Source of the DNA: Ceratopteris richardii
Lineage: Eukaryota > Streptophyta > Polypodiopsida > Polypodiales > Pteridaceae
Direction: 5' to 3'
NCBI GenBank assembly: GCA_020310875.1
Contig: CM035413.1
Coordinates: 164,161,806-164,225,805 of the forward strand
DNA: 64,000 bases
Shown: positions 7,940-16,506 of the stretch, one piece after another
Layout: the number at the start of each line of letters is the position of its first letter
Position numbering within the stretch: position 1 is the stretch's first letter
Made by a program: the position numbers and the translations under genes
The notes under the pieces: model-generated
Database searches by the model: none
What the model saw: the letters and a program-made list of their open reading frames with translations, nothing else
Told to the model about the DNA's origin: nothing

Positions 7940-10711
7940 TTGAAAGGTGTTGACCCTGACATATGCTCACACACTATCCCCATGACCTCAGATGCTAAAC
8001 CCTCTAAGCAAAAGCCCTATACATATAACGATAATTACGCTGCCAAGATTAAAGAGGAGATAGATAGACTGGTTGAAGCTGGATTTATCTATGAAATTGA
8101 GCACACTGAGTGGGTATCCCCCATCGTAGTGGTGCCCAAGAAGAATGGCAAGCTTCGTGTATGCATTAACTTGAAGAAGGTCAATACAGCCACAATTCGA
8201 GATAACTATCCGCTTCCCATCACAGAACATCTCTTAGAAAGAGTAGCAGGCAAGGAAGTGTACAGCTTCCTCGATGGATTTTCGAGCTACAATCAAGTAG
8301 CCATAGCTCCAGAAGATCAGCATAAGACAGCTTTTGCCACAGAGTGGGGTATATTTGCCTTTCGTGTAATGCCATTCGGGCTTACCAATGCACCAGCTAC
8401 CTTCCAGAGACTAATGTGCCATGTATTTAAGGAGTTCCTGAGGAAGAATTTAGAAGTCTATGTTGATGGCCTTTGTGCTCATTCCAACATCAGACAAACC
8501 CATATTCCTGAACTGAGACAAATCTTTGACAAATGTAGAGAATATCAAGTGTGCCTAAACCCAGAAAAGTGCGTTTTCATGGTCAGGCAAGGCAAGATTC
8601 TAGGGCACATAGTGTCAAAGAATGGCATATCTACTGACGAAGAGAAAGTGAGAGCCATAGCAGAGCTACCTTGGCCAAGGAATGTCAAGGAAGTACAAGC
8701 TTTCATGGGACATTGTGGTTACTACCGCCGGTTCATTCACATGTATGCTGTCATTGCAAAGCCCATGTACGGACTTCTGACAAACTTTGAGTGGACTGAG
8801 GAATGTGAGAATTCCTTCAATGAGCTTAAACGGCGATTATGTTCAGCACCAATCTTAACCACACCGGATTGGAATAAGCCTTTCCATGTTCATGTGGATG
8901 CATCCAATTATGCCATTGGATGTGTGCTTGCACAACCTACTGGTGAAGGTAATATGGATCTTCCAATTGCCTATGCTAGTCGACAATTGAATGCAGCTGA
9001 ACGAAATTATACCACTACTGAGAGAGAAGGCTTAGGCATGATATATGCAGTTAAGAAATTTAGACACTATTTTCTTGCAAATAAGTTTAAATTTTTTACT
9101 GATCATCAGGCATTGCTATACCTCGTAAACAAGCCATGCAATACAGGAAGATTAGTAAGATGGTTTCTCTTGCTAATGGAATATGATTTTGAGGTTGTGG
9201 TAAGGAAAGGGAAGACTCATTTGAGAGCAGATCACCTTTCTAGGCTCACATCGGGAGAAGTCCCACAAGGAGTATCAGATGATCTTCCTGATGCTTACTT
9301 GTTTAATTTGGAAGTAATACCTCAGTGGGCTAAGCCATTAGTGCCAGTATTGACATACGGACCTAACCATCCAGTAATAAACACGCAGGATAGGGAGGTA
9401 GTAAAAGCCCAAAAGTATCACATCATGGCAGGAAGTATGTACAAGCACACAGATCAAGGAATCTTGGTTTGTTGTGTAGAAGAGGACGAGTACACTAAAT
9501 GGTTGCATTTAGCACATGTAGGTGCATTAGAGCAACACTACTCAAAACAACGAACCCTACAGACACTAAGGAGACTCGGAGTGCATTGGCCTACTATGGA
9601 GGCTGATGTCCAAAAGTTGTGCAAGGAATGCCCAATCTGTCGCACCAAACCACCTGTGGAACATGCCACTCTTTATCAAGTGTCCATAGTGCCAGATTGG
9701 AGTGAACCACTAGTATCCTTCCTGAGGACGAAAACATTCCCTCCAGACATGACTCTGGTTAGGAAAAGGAGTTTAGAACAAGAAGCCCAGGATTACTCAC
9801 TCATTGGTGATAATCTCTACAAGCGTGGTAAGGATGGTTACCTGAGACTTTGCGTTCATGAGAGTGAATATCTAAAGATTTTGGAAACTGCTCACCAAGG
9901 TGTAGTAGGAGGACACTTTGGACCAGATCGGGTGATCAAGGCAATATTATTTGCAGGTTTCTGGTGGCCGACCCTTCACATGGATGCACATACCTACGTG
10001 AAACGGTGTGATGTTTGTCAGAGAACTCAGTATCCTATACGCAAAGATGAGATGCCACTGAAACCTATGATGGGTGGACGTGCATTCTCTAAGTGGGGAA
10101 TAGACTTCGTAGGTCCTATTAATCCCCCAGCTAAGGGTTCCCATGCAGAACATATCATTGTTGCGACAGACTATCTAACAAAGTGGGTAGAGGTAAAAGC
10201 CACAACGAAGAACGATTGTCAAACAACAGCTAAGTTTTTATTTGAGAATGTATTCACTAGATACGGGCTACTCATAGAGCTAGTTAGCGATAGAGGCACT
10301 CACTTCTTGAATGAAGTTATTGAAAATCTGCTCCACGAATTTTTGGTAGTACATAAGAAGTCTGCCCCCTATCACCCTCAAGCTAATGGCCAGGCTGAGA
10401 GCACCAATAAGATCTTATGCAATGTACTGACAAAATTAGTAAACAATAAACGCTCTGATTGGGACAAACAGCTACACCATGCTGTTTGGGCATACCGAGT
10501 CGCATACAAAACGGTACTCCAAGCCACCCCCTTTCAGATGGTATTTGGCCAAAATGCCGTGCTACCTTTGGACTTCTTAATACCTACATTGAAAGTAGCA
10601 CAAGAACACGAATGGACGGGTCATGAACTATCCTCTAGAATTTTTGACCTTGAACGATTAGGAGAAACAAGACTGAGGGCAGCTGCAGGGATATATGCAG
10701 CAAAGAAATGA
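7940..10711 (+). CDS. pol: Reverse transcriptase, RNase H, duplicated HHCC modules and integrase core, element A
   Basis: About 920 residues. RT (1-240): VSPIVVVPKKNGKLRVC, MPFGLTNAPATFQRLM, then the active site, which reads YVDG (174-177) where YVDD is required; element B keeps YVDD. RNase H (about 315-440): D320, E361 and D388 are present. Then come two integrase-type zinc modules, H526-H533-C564-C567 and H652-H659-C690-C693, both HX6HX30CX2C and both followed or preceded by similar text (YKH...VCCVEEDEY and YKR...LCVHESEY). Integrase core: D722 (GIDFVGP), D784 (SDRGTHF), E820 (GQAEST), a perfect DD35E. Ends at TGA 10709-10711, where element B has Arg; the integrase C-terminal domain continues in frame after it. 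The start is TTG after the 7931 stop, so it is a segment, not a gene. Confidence 0.95.
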   Translation: MKGVDPDICSHTIPMTSDAKPSKQKPYTYNDNYAAKIKEEIDRLVEAGFIYEIEHTEWVSPIVVVPKKNGKLRVCINLKKVNTATIRDNYPLPITEHLLERVAGKEVYSFLDGFSSYNQVAIAPEDQHKTAFATEWGIFAFRVMPFGLTNAPATFQRLMCHVFKEFLRKNLEVYVDGLCAHSNIRQTHIPELRQIFDKCREYQVCLNPEKCVFMVRQGKILGHIVSKNGISTDEEKVRAIAELPWPRNVKEVQAFMGHCGYYRRFIHMYAVIAKPMYGLLTNFEWTEECENSFNELKRRLCSAPILTTPDWNKPFHVHVDASNYAIGCVLAQPTGEGNMDLPIAYASRQLNAAERNYTTTEREGLGMIYAVKKFRHYFLANKFKFFTDHQALLYLVNKPCNTGRLVRWFLLLMEYDFEVVVRKGKTHLRADHLSRLTSGEVPQGVSDDLPDAYLFNLEVIPQWAKPLVPVLTYGPNHPVINTQDREVVKAQKYHIMAGSMYKHTDQGILVCCVEEDEYTKWLHLAHVGALEQHYSKQRTLQTLRRLGVHWPTMEADVQKLCKECPICRTKPPVEHATLYQVSIVPDWSEPLVSFLRTKTFPPDMTLVRKRSLEQEAQDYSLIGDNLYKRGKDGYLRLCVHESEYLKILETAHQGVVGGHFGPDRVIKAILFAGFWWPTLHMDAHTYVKRCDVCQRTQYPIRKDEMPLKPMMGGRAFSKWGIDFVGPINPPAKGSHAEHIIVATDYLTKWVEVKATTKNDCQTTAKFLFENVFTRYGLLIELVSDRGTHFLNEVIENLLHEFLVVHKKSAPYHPQANGQAESTNKILCNVLTKLVNNKRSDWDKQLHHAVWAYRVAYKTVLQATPFQMVFGQNAVLPLDFLIPTLKVAQEHEWTGHELSSRIFDLERLGETRLRAAAGIYAAKK

Positions 10712-10948
10712 CAGAAGGCATACTTTGATGCCCACGTTAAGGATAAAGGTTTAAAGGCAGGCGACTTAGTTTTAGTCTACACATTGAAGCAACATGCGAG
10801 GAAACTGGAGAAGAGAGGCTACGGACCCATGATCATTAACAAAATCTCAACAAGTGGAGTAGTGCAACTAGCCACATTAGAAGGCGATGTTCTCCCAAGT
10901 TATATCAGCGGATGCAGAGTCAATTTGTATCAGGAACCTCTCACATAG
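10712..10948 (+). CDS. pol: Integrase C-terminal domain, element A (between two stops)
   Basis: In-frame continuation of integrase: AYFDAHVKDKGLKAGDLVLV, then KRGYGPMIINKI, the small beta-barrel region that ends gypsy integrases. It ends at TAG 10946-10948 and the frame continues four bases later in the second protease ORF. The same text is found in element B (56830-57093) and element H (25423-25692), both without a stop at the first position. Confidence 0.85.
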   Translation, partial: QKAYFDAHVKDKGLKAGDLVLVYTLKQHARKLEKRGYGPMIINKISTSGVVQLATLEGDVLPSYISGCRVNLYQEPLT

Positions 10949-10951
10949 GAA

Positions 10952-12289
10952 ATGCTAAGTCGACTCAATACTGCTAAGAAACGCAAAGAGGAAGAAAAGC
11001 GAATTCGAGAAGAAGCTCAAGCAGAAGCCCTAGAGCGCATACGGAGAATGAAATTAAGAAGACAAGGTAGAGAGCACCCTAGGCAAGATGCATATGCAGA
11101 TCAAGGATATGACGTGGCTATGTGTGAAGTTTCAGGTGTTAGCTCACATAGGATAACTGATCGACGTCCTTTCATAACCTTAGATATAGGACAAGGAAAG
11201 AGTGCAAGGACTGTAAGAGCCTTGATTGACTCAGGTGCAGCCACTAGTGCTGTTAAATTGTCTTACTGTCAAGAGTTACAATTAACTGTCAATCCTATGG
11301 AAGCATATCTCATAGGATTGGGAGGCGTGGAAACCCCTTGCATGGGCGAGGTGGAACTTCCCCTCTATATTCATGATGAGGCAATGACAGTTAAAGTACT
11401 AGTATGTCAAGATGAGGACCTCATTGAACCCCTTGTCTTGGGTCAAGACTGGATCTATGACCAAGCAGTCAACTTAAACCTAAGAAGTGGACTTCTTCAG
11501 GTATGGGTGAATCAAACTAGAATTACAATTGAGTTAAATAATGGAGCACTCAAGGAACTAGAAAAGGCACGGACTCCTGGTCCCTCCAGGGGTACACATG
11601 AAGTTGACCATGTTGTTCTTGTCCAAGGCTATGTGATGCAGAAGAATGAAGATCTCAAAAAAGGAGTCAGAACCACAATGGAACTCCCTTCTTTTCCAAA
11701 GGCCAGAAGGAGGCAGCAACTAAGGGCAGATCAATCACTGAAGAATCTTCAGGCGAGAGACCAAAAGAATGTGCGAAGCAAAACAACTCAGCCGATGAAA
11801 CAAATGTGGGTGCGAAAGGGCGAGCTACCGACTGTAACCAAGTCGCAACAACGGTCTCAACTTCCTATTAGTAATCCACGACTTGATACTAATAAGAAGA
11901 CTCAAACCTCTGTTGAGAAAGTGAAATCTATTTGGTTACCCAAGAAGTTGATGAAGGCTAGGCCACAATCAAGACAAATTTGGGTGCCTAAGGCTTACTT
12001 GCGGGCTCAAATATCTATCCAGACACCACCCCCTGTACAACATGGTCCATCTCCTCTCACCTCTGATACTCATTCTTATACCTCACACACAAACACACAT
12101 TCACCTATAAGCACGAGAAGAATCATGTGGAAATGGATCCCTAAAAAGCCTCATTTCCAAGCCGATACCCTCACTGTGCTTTCAGGCCCTTCCACCAAAC
12201 CACGACACAAAACCATACGTTGTGTCTGGCGTCCTAAGATGTGTGACAAACCCCTGACCCTTCCTTGTAAATTCACGTCCAACTACTAA
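10952..12289 (+). CDS. Post-integrase retropepsin-like domain with WxPK-repeat tail, element A
   Basis: 445 residues, same frame as gag-pol, starting at the ATG just after TAG 10946. Residues 1-45 are a charged K/E/R segment, probably helical (TAKKRKEEEKRIREEAQ). Residues about 70-185 look like a second retropepsin: RPFITLDIG, catalytic triad DSGAA with D93 (11228-11230), a flap-like GLGG segment, and LVLGQDWIYD in place of the usual ILGRPF. The rest is basic, with repeats of W-x-P-K type: MWVRK, IWLPK, IWVPK, WKWIPK, VWRPK (about residues 285, 328, 344, 395 and 427). The same arrangement is in element B (55438-56679) and element H (24180-25212). Role unknown: it may be a second protease or a structural, non-catalytic fold. 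Neither part has a counterpart after integrase in ordinary gypsy elements as far as I know. Confidence 0.8.
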   Translation: MLSRLNTAKKRKEEEKRIREEAQAEALERIRRMKLRRQGREHPRQDAYADQGYDVAMCEVSGVSSHRITDRRPFITLDIGQGKSARTVRALIDSGAATSAVKLSYCQELQLTVNPMEAYLIGLGGVETPCMGEVELPLYIHDEAMTVKVLVCQDEDLIEPLVLGQDWIYDQAVNLNLRSGLLQVWVNQTRITIELNNGALKELEKARTPGPSRGTHEVDHVVLVQGYVMQKNEDLKKGVRTTMELPSFPKARRRQQLRADQSLKNLQARDQKNVRSKTTQPMKQMWVRKGELPTVTKSQQRSQLPISNPRLDTNKKTQTSVEKVKSIWLPKKLMKARPQSRQIWVPKAYLRAQISIQTPPPVQHGPSPLTSDTHSYTSHTNTHSPISTRRIMWKWIPKKPHFQADTLTVLSGPSTKPRHKTIRCVWRPKMCDKPLTLPCKFTSNY

Positions 12290-12393
12290 CTACATCACTC
12301 AAACACCATAGCTTTCCATTTAAGCTCTTCTCTTCACTAACTGCACACACACTCATCGAGCACTCACTGACCCACTGACTCATCATCTACCTC
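12290..12393 (+). other. Pol to ORF4 spacer
   Basis: C/A/T-rich non-coding stretch after the end of the long gag-pol frame. ORF4 uses a different frame, so it is not a read-on from pol. Together with the acceptor-like site that follows, this suggests a separate spliced mRNA for the 3' ORFs. Confidence 0.5.
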
Positions 12394-12445
12394 ATGTTAA
12401 TGTTTTATTATGTCCATTACAATGGTTTTATTCTGTCCATTACAA

Positions 12446-12474
12446 TGTTAACACATGGTTCTATATTCTCACAG
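12446..12474 (+). promoter_or_regulatory. Putative splice acceptor upstream of ORF4
   Basis: ATGTTAACAC then a T-rich run and TTCTCACAG, with AG at 12473-12474, 21 bases before the ATG at 12496. Upstream lies a direct repeat, TGTCCATTACAATG (about 12411-12424 and 12435-12448). Element B has a similar site, TAATCTTTTGTTGCAG read on the reverse strand (55121-55136), 27 bases before its ORF4 ATG. Conservation of the layout in two diverged copies supports use as an acceptor for an env-like spliced mRNA. Not tested. Confidence 0.5.
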
Positions 12475-12495
12475 AACCAACAAGCAAGCAGTGCC

Positions 12496-13476
12496 ATGGC
12501 AGAAGCTAGAGGTTCCAGTTCTTACGCCGGATCCAGCGCACAGATTGTGGATATAGAAACACTCCTCCTCGAACCACATCTCACCGAAAGACCGCAAGAA
12601 CTTCAAGCTGTGCATGTGCTCCCAGTTCAGGATCCTCCTCAGGGACACACCTCTCAAGTGGGCAAACACGCTCATTGGTTCAGTGATGTTGCAGGACCAG
12701 TGGGTGATGGAACCTATTTTTGGGAAGCTGAATTGGAGTTTAATGGTAAATGGGGACGCTACCATTTTTTCACGCGCGAATTTGAGAGCTATCAGAATGC
12801 CGAAGTAATGTGTTCGGTATGGACCAAAGCGGGCCTGGATAGTTATTTCAGGGCCCACTTACCGAAGCCAGATTTCTTACGTTGTTCTTATCTTATCAGT
12901 ACCATCACTCCTAGCAGGGCCAAGGGAGGCGACAGCACTTTTGTGTTACCCTCACTGTTGCCGGGCCACGAACTTAAAAGATTCAAACTGACCCTCAATC
13001 TGGTACGAGAAGCATTGGACATGCATGGTATGCACATTCCTACTGAAAAGGAAACAATGGTTCCAGGCAGAATGAAACATAAAGATCTCAATAAGCTAAA
13101 GGATATGGTGGCAATGACACCGACCATCGCTCTTCACCTACGGACCGTCATGCAGCATTTTGCTTTTCCAGCCCAGGAAAGATTCACCATGCCACCAAAG
13201 AAGATATGGTTTAGCTTGTATTTGGCAGAGACAGAAAACCTCCCTATCAACGTACCACATTGGATCATAGATCAGATCCACCAAGCCCATCAACGGTGGA
13301 ACAAGAAGCAGAAAAATGTGCTCCACAGGTGTTGTGCTCTGACCAAAATAATCTATCGATGTCTAGCCTATGACGTGCCTATTCAGTGGGCACTCGTATG
13401 GTCCCGGGCCCAGGAGTTCCAGAGAAGGCTATCAGGGGCAGGTCCTCCATCAAAGAAGATGAGAGGGGGAGTCTAA
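12496..13476 (+). CDS. ORF4: unknown retrotransposon protein (326 aa), element A
   Basis: I choose ATG 12496 because it has a strong plant context (GCCATGGC), follows the putative acceptor, and matches the start of the element B copy; an in-frame ATG at 12394 would add a hydrophobic 34-residue leader. No family recognised. Features: HWFSDVAGPVGDGTYFWEAE and WGRYHFFTREFESYQNAEVM near the N-terminus; then LPSLLPGHELKRFKLTLNL, a helical-looking middle, and a basic C-terminus. No clear transmembrane segment, so it does not look like an envelope protein. Element B has a broken homologue (45101-46078 plus 55078-55093). It ends at TAA 13474; the frame is then open except for TAG 13531 and enters ORF5. 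Confidence 0.75.
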   Translation: MAEARGSSSYAGSSAQIVDIETLLLEPHLTERPQELQAVHVLPVQDPPQGHTSQVGKHAHWFSDVAGPVGDGTYFWEAELEFNGKWGRYHFFTREFESYQNAEVMCSVWTKAGLDSYFRAHLPKPDFLRCSYLISTITPSRAKGGDSTFVLPSLLPGHELKRFKLTLNLVREALDMHGMHIPTEKETMVPGRMKHKDLNKLKDMVAMTPTIALHLRTVMQHFAFPAQERFTMPPKKIWFSLYLAETENLPINVPHWIIDQIHQAHQRWNKKQKNVLHRCCALTKIIYRCLAYDVPIQWALVWSRAQEFQRRLSGAGPPSKKMRGGV

Positions 13477-13596
13477 TTACCCTGCGCTCAACCAAGGGGA
13501 GCCACCACTACACCAGAGATTACCCCTCCCTAGACACGACGCATTAGACCATTCACCATTCGGCTACCAAGACCAAGTACAGAGGGACCCAATCTG

Positions 13597-16506
13597 GTGT
13601 TTCCACCCGTCCCATCAGACTTGGAATTTCCACAGGGCTTTACTCTCAATGATCTCACTGATGAAGAAGTGGCTAGACTGATCTACGACTCTAATCTCGA
13701 AACGGAAACAGAGCAAGCTCAGGAACCACAAACCCATACAACAACGTCAGCCCCCACCCGACCGCAAGTTGTAGAAGTCGACGTAGATGAACAAGAGACC
13801 GAACAAGAGGAAGAAGCCTACGAAGAACAAGAGTATGATGAACTTTCAGAGTTAGCAAGTGCCCCAGCGTATTCGGCACAAATAAAAAGACTATATCGAA
13901 CCATGAAGCTAGTTCAAGAACAGCATAAAATGTCACTTGAAGCAGGCAAGAAACTCATGAACCAATTGCTGGTAGAGGAAGGTGTGGATGATATGTTCAT
14001 CGAGTCCATCAACCTACATGCCGATGCAGTAGGATTGGATGAGGCCATTCATGAGGCAATGGCCTACATTCACCGGTTTGAGAAAGGAGTTCCCGCCCGT
14101 CCCATGAGATCCGGGAAACAAATTCATATCAACGTATCAGCACCAGGAAATACAACGAAAACAGACGAACATCAGGAAGCACCACTGTCACCACCCCTCA
14201 CTACACAACTCACTCCACCAGGTGACACTATCGCCACCACGTCCACTATCACCACAATCGTCATGGGAATTCCACTCTCTCCGGGAATCCAATTCGGGGG
14301 AGTCACTATGCCCACCTTCACCACTCTCTTCACTAACGTCACATCCACCCCACCCACGGTCCCCATCTACACGGTCACTCAAACATTTGACACTATGGAA
14401 ACATCTCCTGCCACAGCACCACTCCCTTCCCCCATGCAACCTCTGTCCCCCATACCCCCTCCACGCACATCTCCACTTGACTCCACATCATTCACAACTC
14501 CCTTTCCCGTCCCCATTTCCCCTGCATCTTCATCTCTCCCTGCATCATTTAATGTAAATAGTATATTTCTAGCTTTAAATCAATGTGTCTATCAACTTCA
14601 GAATGAGTATCGAGCTCTCGACGATCATTATCATCAAGTGATCACTACCAATCAGAAACTTCAGAGCCGCCTCACAGCGATCGAGGAAGAAAATGCAGAA
14701 CTCAACCAACGTTACACCACGCTCGAACATGCCCACCAAACACTCCTAGAAACTCCCCAACCATCACAACAGCCGGGCACCAAACAACTCGAGGCCTTGC
14801 TGGACGTATACCAAGCTGATAATCTCAGAGTCCGGCGTAACTTGGCACTCCTCAGAAAACACATGGCAGCCGCCCTTGAAGAGAACAAGAGACTGCAGCA
14901 GCAAAATGAAGCAAATCTAGAAGCAGCAATGGAAGGCTCTCCCCACGAAATTGATCCAGAGCGGTTTAAAGCCGTACCCTCAGAGACAATGAAGACCATC
15001 TTGGAAAGCTATGCAGATCTATTAGATGCTCATGATGAGTTGGAAAGGGAACGTGATGAGCTACATGGCCAGCTCAAGGAACAGGAGGCTCCAACCAAGG
15101 TAATAGAGCCGGCCTCAACTTCAGAGGAAGTGAAGGCATTGACAGAGCAGGTGGTTGAGCTCCAGAAAAAGTTACTAGAGTATGAAAGGCAACCCTCTCC
15201 AGTTATAGAACCTGAGCCTGAAGACTTGGTTCCCATTGAGGTAGATGATTTGTACGAGGAACCATACGTTCCTATGCCAATGCCAGGAGGGCAACAAACC
15301 TCAGAGGGAATGGATACCTTAGAAGTGGAAGCACCTGAATGGCTTCAGTCATTAGAGAAGACAGCGAACACCCACGATGAACGAGTAGAAATACAAATCC
15401 AATCATTAACCAAATTAGAAGACACTGTCATCAAGTCCGAGTATTTCAGACGTATGTCCCATCACAGGTGGATAGGGACCAATGATGATCAGTATGTGCC
15501 ATATTGCATATTATTGGCTGATTACAACGCAGAGATCCAACGACAATGTGGGAAGGCCCCCACCTTTGCCACCCAGTTTGGTCCCGACGATATACCAGAG
15601 AGTGCAAAAAGAGGATCTATTCATCAACCCACTTGGAGGATCCGTCTCTTGGAGACTCATCCTGAAATGGTACGAACCTGGAATAACATGCCCCTCTTTA
15701 TTAAGTACAATCCTTGTTATGCCCCAGTCCTACGAAGACGCACATGGCCCGAATTCACCATTGTTGTCAAGAACATCAAGGGCTGTGCCAAGTGGCTAAA
15801 TTATGTTTATTTAGCACCTCCACGAGGACCTCCCACTGTAAATTACATGATTTCTACTATCAGACACTGGAGCCCTCGACTACGCAATACACCCAATGTG
15901 ATGGCACAAATGTGTATGAAAATATTTGAATTAATGCTGATCACATTCAGGACATTTAAAAACATTAAGGATCCCCACTTCTCAAGAGCAGGATTCGTTA
16001 CAGGCAACCAAGACCTAGTTTACGACATGAGCACCACCCCATCAATAGAAGTAATATATGCTTGGCACGCCAGAATAAAGTACCTCCCCGCTTGTTTTGA
16101 ACAGACTTTCGAGGAGATGTTCATAACGGGATTCTGGGAATATCACTCAGAAATTTTTGTACCCAGGCCTTCACATCTCCTCCACTTATTCGTTGTGGAG
16201 AGAACCATACATTCAGAACAACTACGGGTGCCACACCCAGACGTACCAGGACCAGTGAATTGGGACGCATTATTAACAGATCTAGCACGGGGGCTCAGAT
16301 TAGAAGAACATCACCTCGCTTCTGACGTCATCCAATACTACGTTCAACGAACATCTAGACAAGGGTCTGTCAGGGGCGACAGACGCGAGAGTGGGGGGGG
16401 GGGTGTTGGCAGCAGTCAGGGAACCGAAGGAGCCACAAGACGAAGAGAGTCAGAGCGAAGGGACAGCACAAGCAGACATGGCAGTCAAAGAAGATCTGGC
16501 AAGTAG
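13597..16506 (+). CDS. ORF5: large unknown coiled-coil protein running into the 3' LTR, element A
   Basis: 969 codons, same frame as ORF4; the first codon is GTG, and only TAA 13474 and TAG 13531 separate it from ORF4, so ORF4-5 may have been one protein. Order: acidic E/Q-rich part (residues 20-90), a helical part (RLYRTMKLVQEQH), a Pro/Thr/Ser-rich low-complexity part (about 190-320), long heptad-like coiled coil (about 335-560, ending near ELQKKLLEYERQ), then a conserved C-terminal domain (about 620-920) with QPTWRIRLLETHPEM and YLAPPRGPPTVNYM. The final residues cross the polypurine tract (encoding GGGG) and about 100 bp of the 3' LTR. Conserved in element B (43194-45027). No membrane segment; function unknown, possibly structural. 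Confidence 0.75.
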   Translation: MFPPVPSDLEFPQGFTLNDLTDEEVARLIYDSNLETETEQAQEPQTHTTTSAPTRPQVVEVDVDEQETEQEEEAYEEQEYDELSELASAPAYSAQIKRLYRTMKLVQEQHKMSLEAGKKLMNQLLVEEGVDDMFIESINLHADAVGLDEAIHEAMAYIHRFEKGVPARPMRSGKQIHINVSAPGNTTKTDEHQEAPLSPPLTTQLTPPGDTIATTSTITTIVMGIPLSPGIQFGGVTMPTFTTLFTNVTSTPPTVPIYTVTQTFDTMETSPATAPLPSPMQPLSPIPPPRTSPLDSTSFTTPFPVPISPASSSLPASFNVNSIFLALNQCVYQLQNEYRALDDHYHQVITTNQKLQSRLTAIEEENAELNQRYTTLEHAHQTLLETPQPSQQPGTKQLEALLDVYQADNLRVRRNLALLRKHMAAALEENKRLQQQNEANLEAAMEGSPHEIDPERFKAVPSETMKTILESYADLLDAHDELERERDELHGQLKEQEAPTKVIEPASTSEEVKALTEQVVELQKKLLEYERQPSPVIEPEPEDLVPIEVDDLYEEPYVPMPMPGGQQTSEGMDTLEVEAPEWLQSLEKTANTHDERVEIQIQSLTKLEDTVIKSEYFRRMSHHRWIGTNDDQYVPYCILLADYNAEIQRQCGKAPTFATQFGPDDIPESAKRGSIHQPTWRIRLLETHPEMVRTWNNMPLFIKYNPCYAPVLRRRTWPEFTIVVKNIKGCAKWLNYVYLAPPRGPPTVNYMISTIRHWSPRLRNTPNVMAQMCMKIFELMLITFRTFKNIKDPHFSRAGFVTGNQDLVYDMSTTPSIEVIYAWHARIKYLPACFEQTFEEMFITGFWEYHSEIFVPRPSHLLHLFVVERTIHSEQLRVPHPDVPGPVNWDALLTDLARGLRLEEHHLASDVIQYYVQRTSRQGSVRGDRRESGGGGVGSSQGTEGATRRRESERRDSTSRHGSQRRSGK
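16387..16403 (+). other. Polypurine tract of element A
   Basis: GAGAGTGGGGGGGGGGG directly before the 3' LTR TGTTGG. It primes plus-strand DNA synthesis. It lies inside ORF5, encoding part of a glycine run. Element B keeps the same feature on the reverse strand (42805-42815). Confidence 0.9.

Noticed and set aside
12394-16506. Envelope gene
   Set aside because: No clear transmembrane segment or fusion-peptide-like pattern in ORF4 from its likely start or in ORF5; only the optional upstream start of ORF4 adds a hydrophobic leader.
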